Assembly: GCA_944381405.1 (NCBI GenBank)
Contig: CALWLA010000006.1
Span: forward strand, 1 to 64,000
Direction: 5' to 3'
DNA length: 64,000 bases
From: an uncultured Lachnospiraceae bacterium
GTDB lineage: Bacteria; Bacillota; Clostridia; Lachnospirales; Lachnospiraceae
Position numbers and translations under genes: made by a program. This document shows positions 8,740-16,733 of the stretch, piece by piece (the first letter of the stretch is position 1; each line of letters starts with the position of its first letter). Below the pieces are notes generated by a model that did not search any database, was not told the DNA's origin, and was given only the letters and a program-made list of their open reading frames with translations.

Positions 8740-8774
8740 TTTTACCCTCCTAAAAGAACTTTGCAGATTTCATA

Positions 8775-10259
8775 TCAGATGGCAGCCAGCTGCATGATGG
8801 ACTCCTGAGAAACCTCCTCATGCTCGATGCAGCCGGTGACCTTACCCTCTGCCATAACATAAACTCTGTCGCTCATGTTGATGATCTCCGGAAGCTCCGA
8901 AGAGATCATGATGATGGAAACGCCGGTCTTTACAAGATCGTTCATGATCGCGTAGATCTCCGACTTCGCACCTACATCGATACCTCTTGTGGGCTCGTCC
9001 AGTATCAGGATCTCCGGATTGGTGGAAAGCCACCGTCCGATCAGCACCTTCTGCTGGTTTCCACCGGAAAGGTTTCCGATGGTCTGGTTCTGAGACGGCG
9101 TTTTTGTCGCCATCAGATCGATGTATTTCTGGGTGATCTCCCGTTCCTTCTTTTCGTTCACCCGCAGGTTTTTGATAAATTCCTTCAGGATTTCAATGGT
9201 TGTATTGTATCTGACGTCCTGTACCAGATAAAGGCCCTGTTCCTTTCTGCTTTCCGGTACCAGGGAAATGCCGTATTTGATGGCGTCGTTGGGGGTCTTG
9301 ATGTTGACCTTCTGGCCCTTGACATACACCTCTCCGGTAACGCCCTTGGTAAGTCCGAAAAGAGCCTGCATGGTCTCGCTACGGCCTGCGCCTACAAGGC
9401 CTGCAAAGCCTACGATCTCTCCCTTTCTGACGTTGAAGGATACGCCGTGCACCCGCTTGCCGTCCTTCAGGTCCTTGACGGAAAGGATCTCCTCTCCGGG
9501 CTCCTGATAGTCCCGGACATAGTAGTTGGTAAGGGTCCGGCCTACCATCAGGGCGATGAGCTCGTCCTTGTTGGTTTCCTTCACCACCTTGGTTCCTACG
9601 TACTCGCCGTCACGCATGACGGTGACCCGGTCGCAGATCTCCTCCAGCTCGCTCATCTTATGGGAAATGTAGATGATGCCGACGCCCTTTTTGGTGAGAT
9701 CCCGCATGATCTTAAAGAGGTTTTCCACTTCCTTGTCGCTGATGGAGGAGGTGGGCTCGTCCATAACCAGGATCCTGGAGTTTTCCGATACTGCCTTGGT
9801 GATCTCCACCATCTGCTGCTTTGCGATGGGCAGATCCTTTACGATGGTGTTGGCGTCGATATCCATGCCCAGTTCATCCAGGATCTTCTGCGCGTCCTTT
9901 ACCATCTGTCCGCGGTTCGCCAATATGCCCTTGCCCGGTTCTCTGCCCAGATAAATGTTCTCAGCAACGCTCATGTAAGGAACGAGCACAAGCTCCTGGT
10001 GGATAATGGCAATACCGTTTTTCTCCGCATCCTGTACGCTGTTGATCTGTACAGGCTTGCCGTCGATCTCGATCTCGCCTTCTTCGGCGTGATAAATGCC
10101 TCCGAGAACCTTGATCAGAGTGGACTTGCCGGCTCCGTTTTCTCCGAGGAGCGCATGCACCTCTCCGGCCCGGAGATCGAAGTCAATGTTTTTCAGCGCA
10201 TAGACGCCCGGGAACCTTTTGCTGATATGCTTCATTTGTAAAATAACATTGTCGCTCAA
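8775..10259 (-). CDS. rbsA: Sugar ABC transporter ATP-binding protein (RbsA type, two NBDs)
   Basis: A 494-residue duplicated ATPase. The first domain has LLGENGAGKSTLIKVLGG (Walker A) and MDEPTSSIS (Walker B). The second has the degenerate AGLVGAGRSETM loop typical of RbsA/MglA proteins, then LSGGNQQKV signature and LDEPTRGIDVG. The start is TTG at 10259, preceded by GGGTGATAAT; it gives the normal RbsA N-terminus (residues LQMKHISKRFPGVYAL), whereas the next ATG at codon 9 would shorten it. A hairpin separates it from the binding-protein gene, which probably lowers its expression relative to that gene. Confidence 0.92.
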   Translation of the reverse strand: MSDNVILQMKHISKRFPGVYALKNIDFDLRAGEVHALLGENGAGKSTLIKVLGGIYHAEEGEIEIDGKPVQINSVQDAEKNGIAIIHQELVLVPYMSVAENIYLGREPGKGILANRGQMVKDAQKILDELGMDIDANTIVKDLPIAKQQMVEITKAVSENSRILVMDEPTSSISDKEVENLFKIMRDLTKKGVGIIYISHKMSELEEICDRVTVMRDGEYVGTKVVKETNKDELIALMVGRTLTNYYVRDYQEPGEEILSVKDLKDGKRVHGVSFNVRKGEIVGFAGLVGAGRSETMQALFGLTKGVTGEVYVKGQKVNIKTPNDAIKYGISLVPESRKEQGLYLVQDVRYNTTIEILKEFIKNLRVNEKKEREITQKYIDLMATKTPSQNQTIGNLSGGNQQKVLIGRWLSTNPEILILDEPTRGIDVGAKSEIYAIMNDLVKTGVSIIMISSELPEIINMSDRVYVMAEGKVTGCIEHEEVSQESIMQLAAI

Positions 10260-10292
10260 ATTATCACCCGCTTCTCACTTGAATTTAATAAG

Positions 10293-10336
10293 AAAGGCGC
10301 TTACTCCTTCCTTCCGGATGAAGAAAGCGCCTTTTT
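10293..10336 (-). terminator. Intra-operon hairpin between binding-protein and ATPase genes
   Basis: AAGGCGCTT at one side pairs with AAGCGCCTT at the other (9 bp), with a 20-base loop region and a weak T-rich tail on the minus strand (CTTTCTTATT). Positioned 30 bases after the binding-protein stop. Such hairpins in binding-protein operons act as leaky terminators or 3' stabilisers so that the binding protein is made in excess. Confidence 0.6.
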
Positions 10337-10371
10337 GTATCATTTGTTCTGCTGTTTCGATCAGGAACGGA

Positions 10372-11433
10372 TTACTGCCATCCGTCGGTGCCGTACTCTG
10401 CAACGTTGTCAGCCGTGATGAGGAAGGTATCAACCGGATATCTCTCGTCAACATCCTCGCCTGCAAGGTAGTTGTACATGATCTCTACAGCCTGCTCAGC
10501 AATGGCGATAGGAGACTGTGCACCGGTACCTTCCATCAGAGAGGTGCCAGCTGCCAGCTCGGACTTCACGTCCGGAGAACCGTCTACGCCATAGATGAGG
10601 CACTTACCCTTCTCAAGGCCTGCTGCGTTTGCTGCTGCAAGTGCGCCAAGAGCGGTGGGGTCATTTCCGCCGAAGATTGCTACTACATCGGGATGAGCCT
10701 GAAGCAGGTCCTCTGCGATGCCCATAGCTTCCTGAAGGTTACCCTTTGCATCCTGCTGTGCTACGATCTCAAAGCCGTGGCCTTCGATAGCATCCAGGAA
10801 ACCGTTGGTTCTGTCTACCACTGACTGCATGGTCGGGGAGTCAAGAACGATGATGGGGCCGCCGTCCGGGCACTTCTTAACCAGATCCTCACCTACGACC
10901 TTACCTGCGTTATAGTTATCGGAACCGGTGTAGGATACAAGGTAGGACATGTCGCCAACCTCGGTATCGAAGCCAACCATGGGAACGCCAGCTGCCTGAG
11001 CCTGATCCAGTGCCGGGATAATACCCTGTGCATCAACCGGGTTCATGAACAGTCCGTCCAGATTCTGAGAAAGCATATCCTCAACCTGGGAGATCTGCTT
11101 GGTAACATCATTACCCGGATCGGTGATGATGAGCTCGTCGCCGTTTGCCTCAACCAGCTCCTTCATCTTCTCCTGGATGGTTACGAAGAACGGGTTGGTA
11201 CCGTCCATGCAGGTGTAACCGAACTTGTAGGGGCCGCCGGAAGCAGCCTCTGCTGCAGGCGCCTCTTCCTCTGCTTCAGCCTCTGCCTCAGCTGCGGGCT
11301 CCTCTGCCTCTGCCTCAGCCTCTGCTGCCGTGGTCTCCGGAGCTGCCGTGGTCTCCTCTGTTCCGCCGCCGCATGCAGCGAGAGAGCCTACCATTGCTGC
11401 AGCAAGGGTAACCGCTAAAATTCTCTTTTTCAT
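10372..11433 (-). CDS. rbsB: Sugar-binding lipoprotein of ABC transporter (RbsB type)
   Basis: A 353-residue exported lipoprotein. Signal peptide MKKRILAVTLAAAMVGSLAAC ends at a lipobox LAAC; then comes a linker of ~45 residues almost wholly Glu, Ala, Thr and Pro, and a type-1 binding domain (TNPFFVTIQEKMKEL, FGGNDPTALGALAAANAAG, YGVDGSPDVK). The start is ATG at 11433, 9 bases after GGGAGG; an in-frame ATG at 11442 touches that site and is too close. It closely resembles the tethered binding protein at 6616-7608, so the two may recognise the same sugar, one for uptake and one for sensing. Confidence 0.92.
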   Translation of the reverse strand: MKKRILAVTLAAAMVGSLAACGGGTEETTAAPETTAAEAEAEAEEPAAEAEAEAEEEAPAAEAASGGPYKFGYTCMDGTNPFFVTIQEKMKELVEANGDELIITDPGNDVTKQISQVEDMLSQNLDGLFMNPVDAQGIIPALDQAQAAGVPMVGFDTEVGDMSYLVSYTGSDNYNAGKVVGEDLVKKCPDGGPIIVLDSPTMQSVVDRTNGFLDAIEGHGFEIVAQQDAKGNLQEAMGIAEDLLQAHPDVVAIFGGNDPTALGALAAANAAGLEKGKCLIYGVDGSPDVKSELAAGTSLMEGTGAQSPIAIAEQAVEIMYNYLAGEDVDERYPVDTFLITADNVAEYGTDGWQ

Positions 11434-11454
11434 GTTAATCATCCTCCCTTTTTT

Positions 11455-11493
11455 ACCGGTGATGGTTACCGGTTAATTACTAGGCATATTATA
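11455..11493 (-). promoter_or_regulatory. Promoter with extended -10 and repeated ACCGGT before the binding-protein gene
   Basis: On the minus strand TGGTATAAT (complement of 11488-11496) is an extended -10 element. Between it and the ribosome site are two copies of the palindromic hexamer ACCGGT (11455-11460 and 11468-11473), 7 bases apart, downstream of the likely start of transcription, a place suited to a repressor. Confidence 0.5.
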
Positions 11494-11613
11494 CCAAACT
11501 TTTTTAAAAAGTGCATCTGTTTTTTGTAATTACGCACATATTACAATTGTCATGTGCCTTATGTTAATTTTCAGATGCCGGGTCGGTTTTTTCTGCCCGT
11601 ATGCCTTCAGCCT

Positions 11614-12477
11614 TTACTTCAGGTTGGAGAACACCCGGATGGTATCCAGATAGGTCTTCTTCATGGATTCCATGCCCCATACGGCGATGTCATGGAAATA
11701 AACGTTTCCGCTCTCTCCGTTCAGCTGCGCCTTTACATAATCTCCCGCAAACTTTGCTGCATAGGTGTAGAAATTGATCTTTCTGACGCCGTTCTGGATG
11801 CACTTGCGGAAGTCCTCATCGCTGATGCCGGAGCCGCCGTGCATCACCACCGGAACGCCGGTGGCCTCCCGAATGTCCTTTACCCGGTCGATGTCCAGCT
11901 TGGGGGCCTTCAGATAAATGCCGTGTACCGTACCGAAGGAGCAGGCCAGGGCGTCGATTCCCGTATCCGCCACGAACTGCGCCGCCTGCTTGGGATCCGT
12001 ATAGCAGCTTTCCACCGCCTCTTCCTCGCCGGTTCCTCCTGCGGAAGCGAATTCTTCTCTGCCCATGGAGCCGATCTCCGCTTCTACGGACGCATCGTAC
12101 TGGGACGCCAGCTCAACCGCGGCTCTGGTATTTGCCACATTCTGAGCGTAAGGCAGGGCTGAGCCGTCGTACATAATGCCGGAAAAGCCCATGTCCAGCG
12201 CTGTTTTGATCTCCTCCAAGTTCTCGCCATGATCCAAATGCACGCATACCGGTACCTTTGCCCGGTCCGCATACTGCATCATAACAGGGCCGATCTCCGT
12301 CAAAGGAATGTAGGCCTTGTGGGCAGCGTTTGCAAACTGCAGGATCACAGGCTGATTCAGCTCCTCTGCCGCTGCGATGACCGCCCGGATGCCGGACAGG
12401 GTGGTAACGTTAAAGGCCGCTACCGCCGTGTTGGTGGCTTCGGCCATGCCGAGAATGGTTTTCAGTGATACGATCAT
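11614..12477 (-). CDS. Class II ketose-bisphosphate aldolase (fructose/tagatose type)
   Basis: A 287-residue zinc aldolase. Zinc/catalytic features include VPVCVHLDHGENLEEI (with the Asp/His pair), EAEIGSMG, SFGTVHGIY and VMHGGSGISDEDF near the phosphate site, then the KINFYTY strand. It cleaves a ketose 1,6-bisphosphate (or 1-phosphate analogue) to dihydroxyacetone phosphate and an aldehyde. Relatives include FbaA, GatY, KbaY and IolJ; sequence alone does not pick the substrate. The leader holds an 11-base near-palindrome TTGATGATCAA (12505-12515). It follows two PfkB kinase genes, giving a complete phosphorylate-and-cleave route. Confidence 0.88.
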   Translation of the reverse strand: MIVSLKTILGMAEATNTAVAAFNVTTLSGIRAVIAAAEELNQPVILQFANAAHKAYIPLTEIGPVMMQYADRAKVPVCVHLDHGENLEEIKTALDMGFSGIMYDGSALPYAQNVANTRAAVELASQYDASVEAEIGSMGREEFASAGGTGEEEAVESCYTDPKQAAQFVADTGIDALACSFGTVHGIYLKAPKLDIDRVKDIREATGVPVVMHGGSGISDEDFRKCIQNGVRKINFYTYAAKFAGDYVKAQLNGESGNVYFHDIAVWGMESMKKTYLDTIRVFSNLK

Positions 12478-12572
12478 GGTACTCTCCTCCCTTAAAATAA
12501 GACTTTGATGATCAATTTGTTTTCTTTATATTACACCGCCGCCGGTTCTTCTGCCGGTTCCCGCCGTTCGGA

Positions 12573-13709
12573 TCAGGGCAGGATGAAGTGCTGCTTTTTC
12601 CAGCCATCCCGCACCTTTTTCAGCAGGTCGTCGATGGGCAAAAGCCCCGACAGGGTATCATACTCCGTAATGCAGGAGGCTCCCTCTCCTGCCGCAAGCT
12701 GAAGGCAGGTTTCCGGGTCCATGCCATGGCTGACGCCGTAAAGGAAGGCCGCGATGGAGGTATCCCCTGCGCCGGTACCGGAGCGGATCCGGTCAGGCAC
12801 AAAGCTGTCCTCAAAAATGGACACGCTTCCCCAGCCGGTCCCGTCAAAATATGGAGAAAGGCGCTTCATGGCTTCCTCGTCAGCGGTCTCCAGGTACATG
12901 CCCGCCGCGCCGCACTTTAAAAGCACCGCCCGGCAGCCAAGGCTCAGGGCCTGCCTTGCCAGAGGCTTCACATCCTCCTCCAGAGAAAGCTGCATGCAGA
13001 CGTCCTTGTCGCCGCTGCGCTTCTGCCAGAAATCATACCGCTCCCGATCCAGCATAAAGCACAGTTCCTCTACGCTTGGCACGAAGAAATCCACATAGGG
13101 CAGGGTCTTTGCAAACACCTTTTTCCAGTCCGTTTTCGCCGCCTCGCTGTCCGGATCCACCGCCACGGCGTCCAGGCTGGTGACCAGTCCCAGGGACTTG
13201 ACCTTCCGGAACATTTCCACGAGCTCCGCCCCGTCGTTGAGATAAAAAGCCCGCATGATCTGAGGATAGCCGAAATGGAAATACTGGGCCTTTCCGATCT
13301 CCTCATAGTCCAGGTCCGAAGCCCGGAAAGTGTTGTTGGCGGCGGTGTCGTGCAGAAAGCACCGGTCGCAGCCCGGAGGCGCGATCACCACCGTATAAGA
13401 GGTAGTCTCCTCAGGAGACACGATGAACCTGGGCTCGCAGCCCAGCTCCCGGTAACGCTCCATAATGAGCTTTGCAAAGAAATCGTCCCCCACCTTTGCC
13501 ATCAGGGTGACATCCGCGCCGAATTTATGCAGGGCCAGCCCCGTGTTCGTCACGGAGCCTCCCGGGGAAAACTGGGCGCTGCCTACATTTACAAGCTTGC
13601 CCGGCCGGATCCAGTCTCCCAGGGTCCGCCGGCTGCTCTCTCCCTCCGGAAAGGAGGGGGTCATATCCAGGGACACATGTCCCGCCGCGATCATTTTTGG
13701 ATGCTCCAT
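12573..13709 (-). CDS. PfkB-family carbohydrate kinase
   Basis: A 378-residue ribokinase-fold kinase, longer than usual (about 300-330) because of inserts. The N-terminal AAGHVSLDMTP strand and SPGGSVTNTGLALHKFGADVTLM correspond to the PfkB substrate-binding glycines. Near residue 325, GTGAGDTSIAAFLYG holds the catalytic Asp and anion hole. Start ATG 13709 follows AAAAGGGATGG. It ends 95 bases before the aldolase start and follows a second PfkB gene by 28 bases. It probably phosphorylates a monosaccharide or sugar phosphate (ribokinase, fructokinase or 1-phosphofructokinase-like); which one is open. Confidence 0.88.
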   Translation of the reverse strand: MEHPKMIAAGHVSLDMTPSFPEGESSRRTLGDWIRPGKLVNVGSAQFSPGGSVTNTGLALHKFGADVTLMAKVGDDFFAKLIMERYRELGCEPRFIVSPEETTSYTVVIAPPGCDRCFLHDTAANNTFRASDLDYEEIGKAQYFHFGYPQIMRAFYLNDGAELVEMFRKVKSLGLVTSLDAVAVDPDSEAAKTDWKKVFAKTLPYVDFFVPSVEELCFMLDRERYDFWQKRSGDKDVCMQLSLEEDVKPLARQALSLGCRAVLLKCGAAGMYLETADEEAMKRLSPYFDGTGWGSVSIFEDSFVPDRIRSGTGAGDTSIAAFLYGVSHGMDPETCLQLAAGEGASCITEYDTLSGLLPIDDLLKKVRDGWKKQHFILP

Positions 13710-13737
13710 CCCTTTTCCTCCTTATGCTCTCCCACAG

Positions 13738-14724
13738 TTATGCTCTTCCGCAGGAAAGCCGTTTTTCTACCTCCTCCAGAGAAGGCATGGCGGGAATGGC
13801 TCCCCGCTTTTCCACGTTGAGGCTGGCCACGGCATTTCCGAACCGTCCCGCCTCCGCCGCCTCCGAAAGGGTCATATCCTCCGGCTTCCTGCCTGCTCCA
13901 AGACCCTTTTCCATCAGCTTCCACAAAAAGCCCCCGAAAAAGGAATCCCCGGCTCCCGTGGTATCCACGGCCTTTGCCGCAAATCCGGGGATGGACTCCA
14001 TCCCCTCCCGGACCGCCACAAGAGCGCCCTTTGCCCCCAGGGTGACCGCCACGATGGAGATACCTTTATCCAACAGGACTGCAGCAGCCGCTTCCGGATC
14101 CTTTTTCCCGGTCAGAAGCTCCGTTTCCTCATCGGAGATCTTGATGATGTCCACCTGATCCAACACGGAACGCATGCCCTCCATGGCAGCCTCCGGGCTC
14201 TTCCAGAGCATGGCCCGGTAATTCGGATCGTAGCTGATGATGCGCCCAGCCTTTTTTGCGTACTCCAGGGCCTTCAGGGTCGCGCTTTTCGCAGGCTCGT
14301 CCGTCAGGGACAGGGAGCCGATGTGCAAAAGCCCCGCCGAAGCGATATAGGCCTCATCGATCTCCTCTGGCTTAAGACAGGTATCTGCGCCGGGCTTCCG
14401 GGCAAAAAAGAATTCCCGCTGGCCGTCGGGCCGAAGGTCCACGAAAGCCAGGGTGGTGAACACCCCCTCGTCCTTTATCACATGGGAAACGTCGATGCCC
14501 GCCGCCTCCATGGTCTCTGTCAGGAAATTCCCGTGCATGTCGGCCCCCACTTTTCCCACAAAGCCCGTTTTCCTGCCCAGCTTTGCCATAGCCGCCATCA
14601 CGTTGGCAACCGCGCCTCCGGGGTTCTGCTCAAAGAGCTTCATCCCGTCCTCTGAAAGTCCCTTTGGGGTAAAGTCGATGAGGCTCTCCCCCAGGGCGAT
14701 GGCGTCCAGTTTTTTTTCGCTCAT
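13738..14724 (-). CDS. Fructokinase-like PfkB-family kinase
   Basis: A 328-residue kinase with the two PfkB signatures: QNPGGAVANVMAAMAKLG near residue 33 and DTTGAGDSFFGGFL near residue 253, carrying the catalytic Asp. ALGESLIDFTP at the start is typical of fructokinases. The reading frame is open further upstream, but ATG at 14724 follows GAAGGAGGATGGT and gives the normal family N-terminus. It is the first gene of the sugar string and has its own promoter and palindrome at 14816-14860. Confidence 0.9.
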   Translation of the reverse strand: MSEKKLDAIALGESLIDFTPKGLSEDGMKLFEQNPGGAVANVMAAMAKLGRKTGFVGKVGADMHGNFLTETMEAAGIDVSHVIKDEGVFTTLAFVDLRPDGQREFFFARKPGADTCLKPEEIDEAYIASAGLLHIGSLSLTDEPAKSATLKALEYAKKAGRIISYDPNYRAMLWKSPEAAMEGMRSVLDQVDIIKISDEETELLTGKKDPEAAAAVLLDKGISIVAVTLGAKGALVAVREGMESIPGFAAKAVDTTGAGDSFFGGFLWKLMEKGLGAGRKPEDMTLSEAAEAGRFGNAVASLNVEKRGAIPAMPSLEEVEKRLSCGRA

Positions 14725-14815
14725 ACCATCCTCCTTCGCCGCTTTCCGCCCCCTTCCGAAGGGTCCCGCGCCTGCCTCTGAAGGGGCGGACGAAGCGGCA
14801 GATTTTTCTTTCTTA

Positions 14816-14844
14816 AGTATAGCCTCTGGCGGCGGAATTTCCAA
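14816..14844 (-). promoter_or_regulatory. Promoter of the kinase/aldolase/ABC gene group
   Basis: Minus strand: -35 TTGGAA (complement of 14839-14844), 17-base spacer, -10 TATACT (complement of 14816-14821). It lies about 95 bases before the kinase start codon. Confidence 0.7.
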
Positions 14845-14860
14845 GTTACAATCGTAACTT
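14843..14860. promoter_or_regulatory. Perfect inverted repeat overlapping the -35 box (operator candidate)
   Basis: AAGTTAC-AATC-GTAACTT, a 7-base perfect inverted repeat with 4-base centre, touches the -35 box of the kinase promoter. The position fits a repressor or activator of the sugar genes. The protein that binds it is not identified; the NarL-type regulator at 4602-5258 or an unlinked GntR/LacI-type protein are options. Confidence 0.6.
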
Positions 14861-14874
14861 TTCCGGAAACGGAC

Positions 14875-14903
14875 TTGCTTTTTTTATCCGGATTGACTAC
14901 AAT
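14875..14903 (+). promoter_or_regulatory. Promoter of tRNA-Leu
   Basis: -35 TTGCTT (14875-14880), exact 17-base spacer, -10 TACAAT (14898-14903), with the tRNA beginning 11 bases later. Confidence 0.7.
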
Positions 14904-14914
14904 ATGCTCTGTCC

Positions 14915-14994
<80 letters not shown>

Positions 14995-15000
14995 TAAAAA

Positions 15001-15049
15001 GGCCTCCGGCATCAGAGCAGTTCGCTCCGACCTCCGAAGGCCTCTTTTG
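15001..15049. terminator. Bidirectional terminator between tRNA-Leu and aspA
   Basis: GGCCTCCGG pairs with CCGAAGGCC (one mismatch) across a 24-base loop. T-rich tails exist on both sides (TCTTTTGTTTT on the plus strand, TTTTTATG on the minus strand), serving the tRNA from the left and aspA from the right. Confidence 0.75.
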
Positions 15050-15112
15050 TTTTCATGATCTTTGGCTTTCCGCTTTCAGAAGCTCCGGCTTCCGAAACCG
15101 GCTGCGCCGTTT

Positions 15113-16555
15113 TTAGAAGGTGGGCTCCTTCTTTGCAAGCAGCTCCTCGCCGGAAATGCCCGGCTCCGTCATGGAATAGGGATCCATGATCACGTTCAGC
15201 TCCTCCTCCGTCAAAAGGCCGTCCCTCAGGATCAGATCCTTGACGGATGCGCCGGTACGGATGGCTTCCTTGGCTACCACTGCGGCCCGCTCATAGCCTA
15301 CATGGGGGCAGATGGCGGTGATGATTCCAACGCTTCCCTCCACCTCGCTGCGGCACTTCTCCACATTTGCCGTGATGCCGGAAATGCAGTTGTCCACCAG
15401 CGTGCGCACCGCAAAGGCCAGGGTCTCGATGGACTGGAACAGGTTGTAGAAAATGATGGGCTCAAAGGCGTTCAGCTCCATCTGTCCGGCCTCGGTGGCC
15501 ATGGCGATGGTCATGTCGTTTCCGATGATATTGAAGGCAACCTGATTGACTACCTCCGGGATGACCGGATTGACCTTTCCGGGCATGATGGAGGAACCGT
15601 TCTGCTTCGGGGGCAGGTTGATCTCCCCGATGCCTGCTCTGGGTCCTGAGGACATGAGACGCAGATCGTTGGACATCTTGGACAGGTTGATGGCACAGGT
15701 CTTGACCGTTCCGGATACGAAAGCGTAGCCGTCCAGATTTTGTGTGGCGTCGATGAGGTCAAAGGACTGGTAAAGATCCAGGCCGGATACCAGGGCCAGA
15801 TTCTGCACCACCCGCTTGAAATACTGCACGTCCGCGTTGAGGCCGGTGCCGATGGCGGTACCGCCCATGTTCAGCGCTCCCATCTCGTGCTTTGCGTTTT
15901 CAAAACGGCGGATATCTCTCTGGATCGCAGAGCTGTAGGCGTGGAATTCCTGGCCCAGACGGATGGGAACCGCGTCCTGCAGCTGGGTCCGGCCCATCTT
16001 GATGACAGAGTCGAATTCCTCGCTCTTCTGCACCAGGGTCTCGTAAAGCCGCTCCAGCTCAGCCTTTGCTTTTTCGATCAGCTTGATGGCGGTCATACGG
16101 CCACAGGAAGGGAACACGTCGTTGGTGGACTGGCCGTAGTTTACATGGTCGTTGGGGTTCACAATGCTGTAATCGCCCTTTTTGCCTCCCAAAAGCTCGA
16201 TGGCCCGGTTGGCGATGACCTCGTTGGCGTTCATGTTCAGGGAGGTGCCTGCGCCGCCCTGGATAGGATCCACGATGAACTGATCGTGCAGCTTGCCCTC
16301 GATGATCTCCTCGCAGGCCTTTACGATGGCGCCTGCCCGCTTCTTGTCCAGGCGTCCCGCCTCAAAGTTGGTGATAGCCGCCGCCTTTTTGATCTGGGCA
16401 ACGCTCACCAGCATCTCCGGGTGCATATCCAGTCCCGTGATGTGGAAATTCTCCGCCGCTCTTAAGGTCTGTACCCCGTAATAAGCCTCCGCCGGTACCT
16501 GCTTTTCTCCGATAGAGTCGTGCTCCAGGCGGTAGGCCTGCTTTTCTGCTTCCAT
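15113..16555 (-). CDS. aspA: Aspartate ammonia-lyase
   Basis: A 480-residue member of the aspartase/fumarase superfamily: reversible deamination of L-aspartate to fumarate and ammonia. The signature loop GSSIMPGKVNPVIPE (near residue 320) contains the catalytic serine. Other conserved blocks are STNDVFPS, GRTQLQDAVP and GGTAIGTGLNA. The size and overall pattern fit AspA rather than class II fumarase, though the two are similar. The frame is open upstream, but ATG at 16555 follows TGGAGGAAGAAC. A LysR-type regulator is encoded divergently with a shared control region. Ends in a bidirectional terminator. Confidence 0.93.
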   Translation of the reverse strand: MEAEKQAYRLEHDSIGEKQVPAEAYYGVQTLRAAENFHITGLDMHPEMLVSVAQIKKAAAITNFEAGRLDKKRAGAIVKACEEIIEGKLHDQFIVDPIQGGAGTSLNMNANEVIANRAIELLGGKKGDYSIVNPNDHVNYGQSTNDVFPSCGRMTAIKLIEKAKAELERLYETLVQKSEEFDSVIKMGRTQLQDAVPIRLGQEFHAYSSAIQRDIRRFENAKHEMGALNMGGTAIGTGLNADVQYFKRVVQNLALVSGLDLYQSFDLIDATQNLDGYAFVSGTVKTCAINLSKMSNDLRLMSSGPRAGIGEINLPPKQNGSSIMPGKVNPVIPEVVNQVAFNIIGNDMTIAMATEAGQMELNAFEPIIFYNLFQSIETLAFAVRTLVDNCISGITANVEKCRSEVEGSVGIITAICPHVGYERAAVVAKEAIRTGASVKDLILRDGLLTEEELNVIMDPYSMTEPGISGEELLAKKEPTF

Positions 16556-16629
16556 GTTCTTCCTCCAGTATGAAAAATGTAATGATAACGTGGATTTTCT
16601 CCGGAAAATCCCTGTTTTTTCTTGCATTC

Positions 16630-16659
16630 ATTATAGGGCTGCGGTAAGATACTTTCCAA
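16630..16659 (-). promoter_or_regulatory. aspA promoter
   Basis: Minus strand: -35 TTGGAA (complement of 16654-16659), 18-base spacer, -10 TATAAT (complement of 16630-16635). Confidence 0.55.
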
Positions 16660-16665
16660 TACATA

Positions 16666-16688
16666 TATCTATATATAAAGTATAGATA
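16666..16688. promoter_or_regulatory. Inverted repeat in the aspA/LysR intergenic region (LysR box candidate)
   Basis: TATCTATA and TATAGATA form a perfect 8-base inverted repeat separated by 7 bases. LysR-type regulators bind such dyads between themselves and the divergent target, here just upstream of the aspA -35 box. Confidence 0.6.
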
Positions 16689-16733
16689 AAGATCTATACA
16701 GGCCATGGGCCGCCCATCGTTTAGGAGGATATC

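Noticed and set aside
8820-10241. A 473-codon plus-strand open frame opposite the RbsA-type ATPase
   Set aside because: The minus strand holds a full two-domain ATPase; the opposite frame is a shadow.
11240-11345. Repetitive GCCTCTGCC-like stretch considered as a repeat array
   Set aside because: It encodes the Glu/Ala-rich linker of the binding lipoprotein; codon bias explains the repetition.
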